From Bilifractor sp002394235 (lineage in GTDB: Bacteria > Bacillota > Clostridia > Lachnospirales > Lachnospiraceae), in NCBI RefSeq assembly GCF_052118845.1, contig NZ_JBQKGJ010000007.1, forward strand, positions 79,496 to 143,495: a stretch of 64,000 bases of DNA. Direction: 5' to 3'. Shown here in pieces: positions 27,828 to 35,861 of this stretch. A program made the position numbers and the translations under genes. Position 1 is the first letter of the stretch; each line of letters opens with the position of its first letter. The notes under the pieces were generated by a model that made no database searches, was not told the DNA's origin, and was given only the letters and a program-made list of their open reading frames with translations.

Positions 27828-29261
27828 TCAGCTGCCTTCAAAGGCATCGCGGATCTCATGGTCCGGAACCTCCATGGGATAGTTGCTGTCAAAACATGCC
27901 TTACAGATCGGAAGGTCGCCCACCATGTCCTGAAGCTCGCCGATCTGCATATACCCCAGCGAATCTGCGCCGATGCGCCGGCGGATTTCCTCTGTGGAAT
28001 TCTGCGAAGCGATCAGCTGCTTGTTGGACGGCACGTCAACACCGAAATAGCAGGGATGAAGAAATGGCGGTGAACTGATCCGCACATGAACCTCCGTCGC
28101 TCCGCATTTCTTCATCGTGTGAATCAGATTGGTGATCGTGGTGCCACGGACAATCGAGTCATCTACAAGAACAACTCTCTTTCCCTTAATGACGGACTTT
28201 ATGACACTCAGTTTGATCTTGACGCTGGATTCACGCTCATCCTGACTGGGCTTGATAAACGTCCGGCCAACATAGCTGTTCTTGTGAAAAGCAATGCCGA
28301 ACGGTATGCCGGACTCCATCGCGTAGCCCTGTGCGGCTGCCAGTCCGGAATCGGGTACGCCGACAACGATATCTGCGTCTACGGGGTAGGTCTTTGCGAG
28401 AGATGCGCCCCCGCGGATTCTCGCGTCATAGACGGCGATGCCGTCAATCTTTGAATCGAGACGGGCAAAATAGATATACTCGAAGATGCAGCGCGCCTGC
28501 TTCTCTCTCGGAATGACGCAATCCATGAACTCGGAATGAATCTCTCCGTTCTTATCGATGGTGACGATCTCACCCGGCTTCACGTCGCGGATAAATTCCG
28601 CGTCAATGGAATGAAGAGCACAGCTTTCGGAGGCAAGAATGTAAGCCCTGTCTCTCTTTCCGATACACAGCGGACGCAGTCCCCACGGATCCCGGACACC
28701 GATCAGCTTGCGCGGGCTCATCATGACGAGTGCGTAAGCGCCTCTGAGCTGTGTCACAGCCCTTTTGACCGCAACCTCAATGCTCGGCGATTTGACCCGC
28801 TCCCGGGCAATGCAGTAGGCAATGACCTCGGAATCAATGGTCGTGTGAAAAATCGCGCCGGTGTTCTCCATCTGTTCCCGAAGCTCATAGGCATTGACAA
28901 GGTTTCCGTTATGCGCCAGAGCGAGCGAACCCTTGATGTAATTCAGGACAAGCGGCTGTGCGTTGTTCACGTTGAGCGCGCCGGAAGTGGAATAACGGAC
29001 ATGGCCGACACCGATGTTCCCCTTCAGGTTCTGAAGCTCATCCCCCTTAAACACCTCGTTCAGGAGCCCCAGTCCGCGGTAGGAATTCACACGTCCTTTC
29101 GGCCCGTTGGTATTGGACACCGCGATGCCGCAGGACTCCTGTCCGCGGTGCTGCAGAGCTTCCAGACCGAAATAGATGGTCCTGCTGACATCTCCGCCGT
29201 CCGGATCATAGATTCCGAACACGCCGCACTCCTCTTTTAAGCCTGATTCATAATTTGTCAT
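27828..29261 (-). CDS. purF: Amidophosphoribosyltransferase
   Basis: This is a 477-residue glutamine PRPP amidotransferase, the first committed step of purine synthesis. An 11-residue propeptide (MTNYESGLKEE) precedes Cys-12 (CGVFGIYD). In the B. subtilis-type enzyme this becomes the N-terminal nucleophile after self-processing. The PRPP-binding loop VVLVDDSIVRGTTITN lies near residue 350. The C-terminal cysteines (HPCYFG and ICKACFDSN) match those that hold a [4Fe-4S] cluster in the B. subtilis enzyme. A TATAAT-like -10 at 29318-29323 (minus) lies 57 bases upstream without a clear -35. No purine riboswitch is visible in the leader. Confidence 0.96.
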   Translation of the reverse strand: MTNYESGLKEECGVFGIYDPDGGDVSRTIYFGLEALQHRGQESCGIAVSNTNGPKGRVNSYRGLGLLNEVFKGDELQNLKGNIGVGHVRYSTSGALNVNNAQPLVLNYIKGSLALAHNGNLVNAYELREQMENTGAIFHTTIDSEVIAYCIARERVKSPSIEVAVKRAVTQLRGAYALVMMSPRKLIGVRDPWGLRPLCIGKRDRAYILASESCALHSIDAEFIRDVKPGEIVTIDKNGEIHSEFMDCVIPREKQARCIFEYIYFARLDSKIDGIAVYDARIRGGASLAKTYPVDADIVVGVPDSGLAAAQGYAMESGIPFGIAFHKNSYVGRTFIKPSQDERESSVKIKLSVIKSVIKGKRVVLVDDSIVRGTTITNLIHTMKKCGATEVHVRISSPPFLHPCYFGVDVPSNKQLIASQNSTEEIRRRIGADSLGYMQIGELQDMVGDLPICKACFDSNYPMEVPDHEIRDAFEGS

Positions 29262-29411
29262 CAGCTTCCTCCAGTTTCTGCTGTGTGAAAAGTGAATAGC
29301 AAAAATAAAACCACTCTATTATACTACATATTCTCTGCGGAGTAATCGCACAAGTTCGCTAAAATGCAAAAATGGATCAACCGAAAGAAAAGCATATTTT
29401 ACAAACGAAAA

Positions 29412-29457
29412 ACTCACCCTCCGCCGGGGAAGGAAAGATCCCCCGCAGACAGTGAGT
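29412..29457 (-). terminator. Probable terminator of the cinA-like gene
   Basis: ACTCAC/GTGAGT outer arms and GGGG/CCCC inner arms form an interrupted hairpin. On the minus strand it is followed by TTTTTCGTTTG. It lies immediately past the CinA-domain stop codon. Confidence 0.65.
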
Positions 29458-29463
29458 CAGAAC

Positions 29464-30123
29464 TTATGGAGCGACTCCCAGACAGGAAAGCGCGAGATTC
29501 AAGGATTCTCTCACCGCCTGTCTGCGTACCTCGTTTCTGGATCCTGTGAAATTGTATTTTCTGACCTCGCATCTGCCGTCAAACCAGCAGCCGAGATAGA
29601 CAAGACCTGCCGGAAATTCCTCTGTTCCACCCGGACCGGCCACACCGGTGGCGGAAAGGCAGAGATCCGCTTTGGCCGTCCTGGCACCGCCCTTTGCCAT
29701 CTGTCGGCAAACCTGAGGGGAAACTGCCGTGTATTTGCGCAGCGTCTTATTTTTCACTCCCACGAGCTTGTGCTTCGCCTCGTCGCAGTACGTGATAAAA
29801 GCCTCCTTCAGTACATCCGATGCGCCGGGCACATCGATGATTCCGGAAGCAATGCCTCCTCCGGTACAGGACTCCACCGTTGTGATCAGAAGCCTGCGCT
29901 CCCGGAGAACTGCCACCAGTCTCTCCGCAGCGGAAGAATATCCGGTATCATCCATATTATCTGTGGAAATACTATCTGTATTATCCGTGGAAACAGTGTC
30001 TGTATTGTCCATGGAAAGATTATCCGTATTATCCGCGGAAATACTATCTGTATTATCCGTCGAAACATTATCCATACCCCTAGAGGATTTTTTTTTCGCA
30101 ACAGCATCATCAAGATGATTCAT
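29464..30123 (-). CDS. CinA C-terminal-domain protein with repeated N-terminal extension
   Basis: The last ~165 residues are a CinA/PncC-type nicotinamide-nucleotide amidohydrolase domain (TTVESCTGGGIASGI, ATGVAGPGGTEEFPAGLVYLG), which in relatives hydrolyses NMN to NaMN. The N-terminal ~55 residues are not part of that fold. They contain five 8-residue repeats of the type STDNTDSI. Start choice is uncertain. The ATG at 30123 has AGGAGG 16 bases upstream, which is too far, and an internal ATG at 30075 or 29955 would remove some or all of the repeats but lacks a good ribosome site. It lies downstream of pgsA and probably in the same operon. Confidence 0.85.
   Translation of the reverse strand: MNHLDDAVAKKKSSRGMDNVSTDNTDSISADNTDNLSMDNTDTVSTDNTDSISTDNMDDTGYSSAAERLVAVLRERRLLITTVESCTGGGIASGIIDVPGASDVLKEAFITYCDEAKHKLVGVKNKTLRKYTAVSPQVCRQMAKGGARTAKADLCLSATGVAGPGGTEEFPAGLVYLGCWFDGRCEVRKYNFTGSRNEVRRQAVRESLNLALSCLGVAP
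29956..30075 (-). repeat. Five 24-bp tandem repeats inside the CinA-like reading frame
   Basis: Units at 29956-29979, 29980-30003, 30004-30027, 30028-30051 and 30052-30075 resemble ATTATCCGTGGAAATACTAT plus four bases. They encode 8-residue steps rich in Asp, Asn, Thr and Ser. Because the period is a multiple of three, copy-number change keeps the frame. Confidence 0.88.
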
Positions 30124-30168
30124 ACCGGGATTTCTCAGGCCTCCTCTACAGTCCGCTCTTCTTTCAAA

Positions 30169-30240
30169 GAGACAGAATAATCTCTCATAAACGACACAGA
30201 ATGATCTCTTATTAATGACACAGAATTATTTCTGATTGCC
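30169..30240. repeat. Three 24-bp tandem repeats at the end of pgsA
   Basis: Units at 30169-30192, 30193-30216 and 30217-30240 resemble GACACAGAATGATCTCTTAT plus four bases. The last unit overlaps the final codons and stop of pgsA (Gly-Asn-Gln-Lys-stop), so the array may have grown from the gene end into the gap. Confidence 0.75.
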
Positions 30241-30756
30241 GAGTACCGCCTTGTTCTTGATCAGATAATCCAGAAGAGAAATGACAGTGAGCACAGTCGC
30301 GATGACAATCAATACGATCTCAAACATTCTCCACGAAGGAATGTTCAGCAGAATCACAATGATCATGACCATCTGTGAGATCGTCTTCGCCTTGCCCCAG
30401 TAGCTGGCGGCTATGACAATACCATTGTCCGCGGCGACCAGACGGAAACCGCTGATGATAAACTCCCTTGCGATGATGATGACCACGACAAATGCAGGGA
30501 TCTCACCGGATCCGGCAAACAGAATAAGAGCCGTGCAGACCAGAAGCTTATCCGCCAGAGGATCCATGAACTTTCCAAAATCCGTGATCAGGTTATATTT
30601 TCTGGCAATGTAGCCGTCGGCAGTATCTGTCAGACTGGCCGCGATGAAAATAATCAAAGCGATATATCTGGCCCAGTTCTGAGGAAGATACATAAAGATC
30701 ACGAAGAAAGGAATCATAACCATCCGAAGACAGGTCAGCTTGTTGGGTAAATTCAT
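30226..30756 (-). CDS. pgsA: CDP-diacylglycerol-glycerol-3-phosphate 3-phosphatidyltransferase
   Basis: This is a 176-residue membrane enzyme that makes phosphatidylglycerophosphate, the committed step to phosphatidylglycerol and cardiolipin. The CDP-alcohol phosphotransferase signature spans SLTDTADGYIARKYNLI and TDFGKFMDPLADK, giving the required D-x2-DG-x2-AR-x8-G-x3-D-x3-D spacing. About five hydrophobic helices are visible. The ATG at 30756 is preceded by GGGAGG at eight bases, which lies inside the end of rimO, indicating coupled translation. An upstream ATG at 30774 would consume that ribosome site. Confidence 0.95.
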   Translation of the reverse strand: MNLPNKLTCLRMVMIPFFVIFMYLPQNWARYIALIIFIAASLTDTADGYIARKYNLITDFGKFMDPLADKLLVCTALILFAGSGEIPAFVVVIIIAREFIISGFRLVAADNGIVIAASYWGKAKTISQMVMIIVILLNIPSWRMFEIVLIVIATVLTVISLLDYLIKNKAVLGNQK

Positions 30757-30770
30757 ATCGTTTTCCTCCC

Positions 30771-32153
30771 TCATCCCTCTGATTTGCTCAGAAGATCCAT
30801 GGTATCCTCGTCGATCAGTTCACCAATCAGATCATATTCGAGAGCGCCGGTCACGGTCGCCTTCACAAAATCCCCGGTATTCAGCGTTTCCGGAGTCTGA
30901 ATGAAGATCAATCCGTCAATGTTCGGCGTATCCGCGTAGGTGCGGCCGACATAGGCATTTTCATCGCTCATGTAGCCCTCGATGAAGACATCCAGCGTGC
31001 GGCCGATCAGATTCTCATTCCGCTGCTTTGATACCTCCTGCTGCAGAGTAAGAAGACGGTCCTGTCTGTCTTTCCGGATTTCTTCGTCGATCTGACCGTC
31101 AAAAGATGCGGCAGGTGTTCCCTCTTCCTGAGAATACGTGAAAACACCGAGACGGTCAAACTTCATCTCGCGGATAAAATCACAGACCTCTTCATGCTGC
31201 TCCTCGGTCTCTCCCGGGAAACCGGTGATCAGAGTGGTTCTGAGCGCGATGTCCGGAATCTCGAGGCGAAGATTTTCAATGATCCGCACCAGATCATCAT
31301 GGCTGGTTCTGCGCCCCATCCGCTTCAGGATCTCGTCATTGGAATGCTGAATCGGAAGATCCAGATAATGGCAGACCTTCGGAAGTGTCTTCATCGCCTG
31401 AATCATCTCCGGGTAGATCTCTTCCGGATAGCAGTACAGAATCCGGATCCATCGGATTCCGTCGATTTCAGAAAGCTTCTCTAGCAGGATATGAAGAGAC
31501 TTCTTTCCATACAGATCGATTCCGTACCGGGTCGTCTCCTGCGCCACGAGAATCAGTTCCCTCACTCCGTCCTCCGCGAGCTGACGCGCCTCCCGGATCA
31601 GATCCTCCATGGGAACACTCCGGTAGGGACCCCGCATTCCCGGGATCGCGCAGTAGGTGCAGTGCTTGTCACAGCCCTCGGCGATTTTCAGGTATTCATA
31701 AAAGCCTCCGGTTGTCATGATCCGTTTATCCGCGTCTTCCGGAATCCCGTTCAGGGGCTCCAGAATCGACGGCCGTATCCCGTTTCCGACCTGAAGAATC
31801 GCATCCTCGATCTTGTTGTAGCTGTTCGTTCCGATGATCGCGTCAACCTCGGGGATCTCGTCCAGAACCTCCTGACGGTAGCGCTCCGCCATGCATCCGG
31901 TGACAATCAGCGCGGTGCAGCGACCCTCGGTCTTATACCGGGCCATATCCAGGATCGTCTGAATGCTCTCTTCCTTTGCGGAATCGATAAAACAGCAGGT
32001 ATTGATAATGATAATATCCGCCTCGGTCTCGTCGTCCGTCATCTCGTAGCCATGACCGGCAAGCTTGCCGAGCATGCGCTCGGAATCCACAAGATTCTTG
32101 TCGCAGCCAAGAGAGATAAATAAAATCTTCATTGAATTATTCGGCTGCGTCAT
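30771..32153 (-). CDS. rimO: Ribosomal protein S12 methylthiotransferase RimO
   Basis: This radical-SAM enzyme beta-methylthiolates Asp in ribosomal protein S12. It has the RimO entry ILFISLGCDKNLVDSE, NTCCFIDSAKEES, the cluster motif CDKHCTYCAIPGMRGPYRS and a C-terminal TRAM domain. Two starts are plausible. The ATG at 32153 (MTQPNNSMK) has GAGG six bases upstream and overlaps the rpoZ end by 17 bases. The ATG at 32132 (MKILFISLG) is the classical family start but lacks a ribosome site. I list the former. It is a paralogue of MiaB at 3.1-4.6 kb, and pgsA starts within its 3' end. Confidence 0.95.
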   Translation of the reverse strand: MTQPNNSMKILFISLGCDKNLVDSERMLGKLAGHGYEMTDDETEADIIIINTCCFIDSAKEESIQTILDMARYKTEGRCTALIVTGCMAERYRQEVLDEIPEVDAIIGTNSYNKIEDAILQVGNGIRPSILEPLNGIPEDADKRIMTTGGFYEYLKIAEGCDKHCTYCAIPGMRGPYRSVPMEDLIREARQLAEDGVRELILVAQETTRYGIDLYGKKSLHILLEKLSEIDGIRWIRILYCYPEEIYPEMIQAMKTLPKVCHYLDLPIQHSNDEILKRMGRRTSHDDLVRIIENLRLEIPDIALRTTLITGFPGETEEQHEEVCDFIREMKFDRLGVFTYSQEEGTPAASFDGQIDEEIRKDRQDRLLTLQQEVSKQRNENLIGRTLDVFIEGYMSDENAYVGRTYADTPNIDGLIFIQTPETLNTGDFVKATVTGALEYDLIGELIDEDTMDLLSKSEG

Positions 32154-32406
32154 CATCTTCCTCTTCATGCGGGAGAATATTGACCTTTCCCTCATAGAGC
32201 TCATCCACAGCTATGGAGAGCGGCTTTCTCTCTTTTCCGTTCCGGTCAACAGCCGCAACCTTCGGCTCGGCACCGTCAATCAGCTGACGCGCGCGCTTGG
32301 AGGTCGCAAGGACGATGGAATAACGGCTTGTGACAAGCGGCGCTTCCTCCTGATCCTGACCCTTGTTAATCTTCTCAATCATTTCCACATAGGAAGGATG
32401 TATCAT
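32137..32406 (-). CDS. rpoZ: RNA polymerase omega subunit
   Basis: This is an 89-residue omega subunit, which helps assemble RNA polymerase. It contains the conserved ENSRYSIV-like helix (PLVTSRYSIVLATSKRARQL) and KPLSIAVDEL, and ends in an acidic Glu/Asp run. The ATG at 32406 has GAGGAG seven bases upstream and overlaps the gmk stop by four bases. An open frame to 32520 is inside gmk and was rejected. The gmk-rpoZ pairing is conserved widely and supports the small-gene call. Confidence 0.93.
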   Translation of the reverse strand: MIHPSYVEMIEKINKGQDQEEAPLVTSRYSIVLATSKRARQLIDGAEPKVAAVDRNGKERKPLSIAVDELYEGKVNILPHEEEDDDAAE

Positions 32407-33035
32407 TTTCTGTGCTCCTCTCTCTCTTTCAGCTCTCCGCGGATCTCGCGGATAAAATCTCTCTGATGACTGGTCTGCAGATGCTGCGACTGAATCAGCA
32501 GATGCAGCTGATCGACACATTCCTCAACGGTATCATTCACCAGAATATAATCATAATGTTCCATGCTCTCAGCTTCCTCGACCGCCCGGGCCATCCGCTG
32601 CTGAATCACTTCCTGCGTTTCCGTCCCTCTGCCGGTGAGCCGTCTCTCCAGCTCTTCGGCGCTCGGAGGCGTTACGAAGATCAGCACGGTATCAGGCCGC
32701 TTTTTCTTGACCTTCAGAGCACCCTGAATCTCGATCTCCAGGATGACATCCTTTCCAAGGTTCAGCTGCTCATCCACATATGCCGCCGGTGTTCCATAGG
32801 AATGGTTTACATAGCGCGCATACTCCAGAAATTCATCATTTCTGATCATCCGGGAAAATTCTTCCTCGGTCTTATAGAAGTAGTCAACGCCGTCCCTCTC
32901 GCCCGGTCTCGGGCTTCTGGTTGTCGCCGACACAGAAAGCGCGTAATTATCATATTTCTCCAGGAGCCTCTTCATCAGAGTTCCCTTCCCGGATCCGGAA
33001 AAACCGGAAAGAATCACCAGTATTCCCTTGCTCAT
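32403..33035 (-). CDS. gmk: Guanylate kinase
   Basis: This is a 210-residue GMP kinase that makes GDP from GMP and ATP. The P-loop LSGFSGSGKGTLMKRLL is at residues ~8-24, followed by the GMP-binding region SATTRSPRPGERDGVDYFY and the lid RRLTGRGTETQEVIQQRM. Length is standard. It overlaps the remA stop at its start by four bases and the rpoZ start at its end, so remA-gmk-rpoZ are tightly coupled. Confidence 0.97.
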   Translation of the reverse strand: MSKGILVILSGFSGSGKGTLMKRLLEKYDNYALSVSATTRSPRPGERDGVDYFYKTEEEFSRMIRNDEFLEYARYVNHSYGTPAAYVDEQLNLGKDVILEIEIQGALKVKKKRPDTVLIFVTPPSAEELERRLTGRGTETQEVIQQRMARAVEEAESMEHYDYILVNDTVEECVDQLHLLIQSQHLQTSHQRDFIREIRGELKEREEHRK

Positions 33036-33319
33036 GACAGATCATCGGTCCTTTCATCAGATAAATCATTAGAAAAATCACTGCCGGCGTTGAAACGGCG
33101 CGTTATTGTTTCGGGCTGCAGAGCGGACAGAAGAATCCTGCCGTCCTCCAGGACCAGAACCGCCTTGGTTTTGCGTCCCTGACTCGCGTCAATCAGAAGC
33201 CCGTTATCCCGGGCGTGTGACACCATGCGCTTGATCGGCGCTGCCACCGGACTCGCGACGGCAAGAACCTTGTCGGTATTCACCGCGTTTCCAAAGCCGA
33301 TATTGATCAAACGTGCCAT
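33032..33319 (-). CDS. remA: Extracellular matrix regulator RemA (DUF370)
   Basis: This 95-residue protein starts MARLINIGFGNAVNTDKVLA, the RemA signature. In Bacillus subtilis RemA is a DNA-binding ring-forming activator of biofilm matrix operons. The Arg-rich centre (SPVAAPIKRMV and LLIDASQGRKTKAV) contains the DNA-contact region of the family. The last ~12 residues (NDLSDERTDDLS) are an acidic tail. GGAGG precedes the ATG at 33319. Its place between yicC and gmk is conserved in Firmicutes. Which genes it controls here is not visible. Confidence 0.92.
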   Translation of the reverse strand: MARLINIGFGNAVNTDKVLAVASPVAAPIKRMVSHARDNGLLIDASQGRKTKAVLVLEDGRILLSALQPETITRRFNAGSDFSNDLSDERTDDLS

Positions 33320-33422
33320 AAAACACCTCCGTGCCCTGCACTTTCAGGCTTCTTGCATTATATCCTTGCAGTACAAAAAAAACAACAGAAAGATATAAGC
33401 ACCCGCGCCATGTTCCGGGAGA

Positions 33423-34310
33423 TCACTCCACGTTCTGCACCTGTTCGCGGATCTTTTCAATACCGGTCTTCAGATCCACACCAGTATTCGAGGTTTCCAG
33501 ATCGTTTGCCTTCGAGAGAATGGTATTCGCCTCCCGGTTCATCTCCTGTGCCAGAAAATCGAGCTTTCTCCCGATTCCGGTTCCGAGGATAAGCGTGTCC
33601 CGCATATTCTGGATGTGACTCTTCAAACGGACCGTTTCCTCATCGGTGCAGATCTTATCCGCAAACAGAACCACTTCTGCCGCGATGCGGCTTTCATCGA
33701 TCTGGGAATCCTCAAGCAGATCTCTGGTTTTCTCTTCCAGACGATTGCGGTATTCCGCGATAATCATGGGCTCCCGTTCAATGACCTTGTCCACATCCGC
33801 TTCCAGCTCATCGAGCTTGGACAGAAGATCTCTGCGGAGATTCTCCCCCTCCAGATTGCGGGAATGCCGGAAGTTCTCCGCTGCCTCGCGGATGACGTTC
33901 TCCAGATCCTTCCAGAGTTCATCCTCGTCCATCTCCTGCTCTTCCATTGTCAGAACATCGGGAAGATTCATCATCTTTGAAACCGTGAGATCATTCGGAA
34001 TCGAGAAGTCTCTCTCGATCTCCTCCGCAAAGTTCATATACTGCTTTGCAAGCTCCGGGTGGTACTTCAGAGTTGCGTTGCCCTCTGTGAAATCCTCATA
34101 GGTGATAAAAATATCGATCTTGCCCCTCTGCGCGTATTCCTTGATCAGTGTGCGGATCTTCGATTCAAATGCGCTGAACTTTTTCGGGGCTTTGACATTC
34201 AGTTCGAGAAAGCGATGATTAACCGATTTCAGTTCAACGCTGATTTTCCATCGGTCATTCTGGGCTTCCGCCCGGCCAAAGCCGGTCATGCTGTAAATCT
34301 TTTCGGACAT
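33423..34310 (-). CDS. YicC family endoribonuclease
   Basis: This is a 295-residue YicC-family protein, a hexameric RNase acting on small RNAs in characterised relatives. It opens SEKIYSMTGFGRAEA and contains VELKSVNHRFLELNVKAPKK. Its C-terminal half has the conserved DELEADVDKVIEREP and GRKLDFLAQEMNREANTILSKA helices. I start at the ATG at 34310. The upstream ATG at 34346 has no ribosome site, and GAGG lies very close to 34310, so the exact start is not certain. It is first in the yicC-remA-gmk-rpoZ-rimO-pgsA row. Confidence 0.93.
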   Translation of the reverse strand: MSEKIYSMTGFGRAEAQNDRWKISVELKSVNHRFLELNVKAPKKFSAFESKIRTLIKEYAQRGKIDIFITYEDFTEGNATLKYHPELAKQYMNFAEEIERDFSIPNDLTVSKMMNLPDVLTMEEQEMDEDELWKDLENVIREAAENFRHSRNLEGENLRRDLLSKLDELEADVDKVIEREPMIIAEYRNRLEEKTRDLLEDSQIDESRIAAEVVLFADKICTDEETVRLKSHIQNMRDTLILGTGIGRKLDFLAQEMNREANTILSKANDLETSNTGVDLKTGIEKIREQVQNVE

Positions 34311-34581
34311 ATCCTCTTTACCTTTCGGGTAATCTTCCTTGCACATATTTGTGCGCCGTTATATGCAAAAAACATGTATGCAATCTTCTCGCTCTTTTCC
34401 AGCGCACAAATTGTGTGCCGTCACATGCCAAAAACGGATGCGGGCGTTCCGGCTGCTGTCGCACAGATCTGTCCGTGCGGCCGCGTCCGTATCTGAACAC
34501 ACAAATACAGGTTAAGTATAAGTCAATTCCCGCTGTTGTGTCAAATTGTATTCGGATTACCGAAAATAGACAGGTGTATTG

Positions 34582-35481
34582 TCAGGCCTCTTCAATGAGA
34601 CGGTTCATCATATTCAGAACCCGCTTCTTGTCGGCGCTCCACAGCGGCGCGAGGAGAAGCTTCTTCGGTCCGTCCCCGGTTAACCGGTGGATGACAATCT
34701 CCGGCGGAAGGATCTTCAGACATTTTACGACGAGCCTGCAGTATTCCTCCATATCCGGGAGCGGAAAGGGATGGATCCGATATTCCTCCGCCAGACGGGT
34801 GCCCTTCAGAATATGAAGAAGCTGCAGCTTCACTCCGTCCGGAAGCGGGCTGAGAGACGAAAGATACCGGACGGTCTGCAGCATCATCTCCTCCGTCTCT
34901 CCAGGAAGCCCCAATATGACATGAACGATTACCGTAAGTCCCGCATCCTTCAGGCGGCGGTAGGCATCCTCGAACACCGGGAGACTGTACCCACGGTGAA
35001 TACGTTTTGCGGTTTCTTCATGTATGGTCTGAAGACCGAGCTCGACCCAGACCGGTTTCCGTTCGTTTAGTCTCTTCAGCATGGATATTTTGTCGTCCCC
35101 GAGGCAGTCCGGTCTTGTGCCGATTGACAGACCTGCAATTTCCGGCTGCTCCTCCGTCTCCGAGAAGATACGTTCAAGTCTTCGGGTATCTCCGTACGTA
35201 TTGGTAAAGGACTGGAAGTAGCCGATAAACCTGCGGTCTTCCATTGCCAGAGTCTTCGGGAGCTTCGGATCAATTCTCTTCCTGGCCGCCGCAATCTGCT
35301 CTCTTACCGGAGCGGGATCCGCGGCAAAATCGCCGGAACCGCCTTCCGAACAGAACGTACAGCCTCCGAATCCAAGAGTCCCGTCCCGGTTCGGACAGGT
35401 GCATCCCGCCGAAAGGGACAGCTTGTAAATTTTCTGACCATAGGTCTTCTTTAATTCTTCAGATATTCTTCTTATCTTCAT
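34582..35481 (-). CDS. Radical SAM protein, TIGR01212 family (YhcC-like)
   Basis: This 299-residue protein starts MKIRRISEELKKTYG and has the family cysteine motif CTCPNRDGTLGFGGCTFCSEGG (residues ~28-49), then IGTRPDCL, LQTIHEETAKRIHRGY and VHVILGLPGETEEM. The family is widespread, with no firmly assigned reaction; some annotations propose a role in RNA or cofactor modification. The open frame reaches 35784, but the extra 101 codons cross a repeat-rich intergenic region and a divergent promoter, so the ATG at 35481 is preferred, although its ribosome site is weak. Confidence 0.88.
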   Translation of the reverse strand: MKIRRISEELKKTYGQKIYKLSLSAGCTCPNRDGTLGFGGCTFCSEGGSGDFAADPAPVREQIAAARKRIDPKLPKTLAMEDRRFIGYFQSFTNTYGDTRRLERIFSETEEQPEIAGLSIGTRPDCLGDDKISMLKRLNERKPVWVELGLQTIHEETAKRIHRGYSLPVFEDAYRRLKDAGLTVIVHVILGLPGETEEMMLQTVRYLSSLSPLPDGVKLQLLHILKGTRLAEEYRIHPFPLPDMEEYCRLVVKCLKILPPEIVIHRLTGDGPKKLLLAPLWSADKKRVLNMMNRLIEEA

Positions 35482-35861
35482 CTTTTCATCACACCCCTGC
35501 GATATTCTTTGCGTATGCGTGCGGGCTGACAAGACCAGCTGTCTGTGTGGATCCAACATTACCCGGAGATATTCTTTGCATATGCGCAAATTCTGACACA
35601 TTAACGCGGGCGAGGCAGTTGGATTTCTTTCGTTTGTTGTGTATAATATGCTGTAAACCCTTACGTTCCGCAAGCTGGGCGCGGCAAACTGTGTATGTTG
35701 CGGATTGTCCTGCGGTTTGCAAGCGGGGCGCGGCAATCGTATAAACAGCGAAGTGCTCTGTGCTTTGCAATCAGAACACAACAACAGAAGAATGATGAGT
35801 ACCCTGCGGTGCCCGTTGGTATAAAGCCTGCGCGTCGCTGACAGGAATTCGAGGAATCAAT
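35482..35861. other. Divergent intergenic region with repeats and the rqcH promoter
   Basis: No gene is supported. GATATTCTTTGCGTATGCG at about 35500 recurs as GATATTCTTTGCATATGCG at about 35570. Further on, GCGCGGCAA blocks recur at about 35678 and 35728. One clear sigma-A promoter lies at 35619-35647, so the region after it is a ~210-base transcribed leader of rqcH. Confidence 0.55.
35619..35647 (+). promoter_or_regulatory. rqcH promoter (sigma-A type)
   Basis: TTGGAT and a perfect TATAAT are separated by 17 bases. The -10 ends 215 bases before the rqcH ATG, giving an unusually long leader with repeated GCGCGGCAA blocks. Confidence 0.72.

Noticed and set aside
35482..35784. 101-codon extension of the TIGR01212 protein
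   Set aside because: It crosses intergenic repeats and the divergent rqcH promoter and has no homology to the family.
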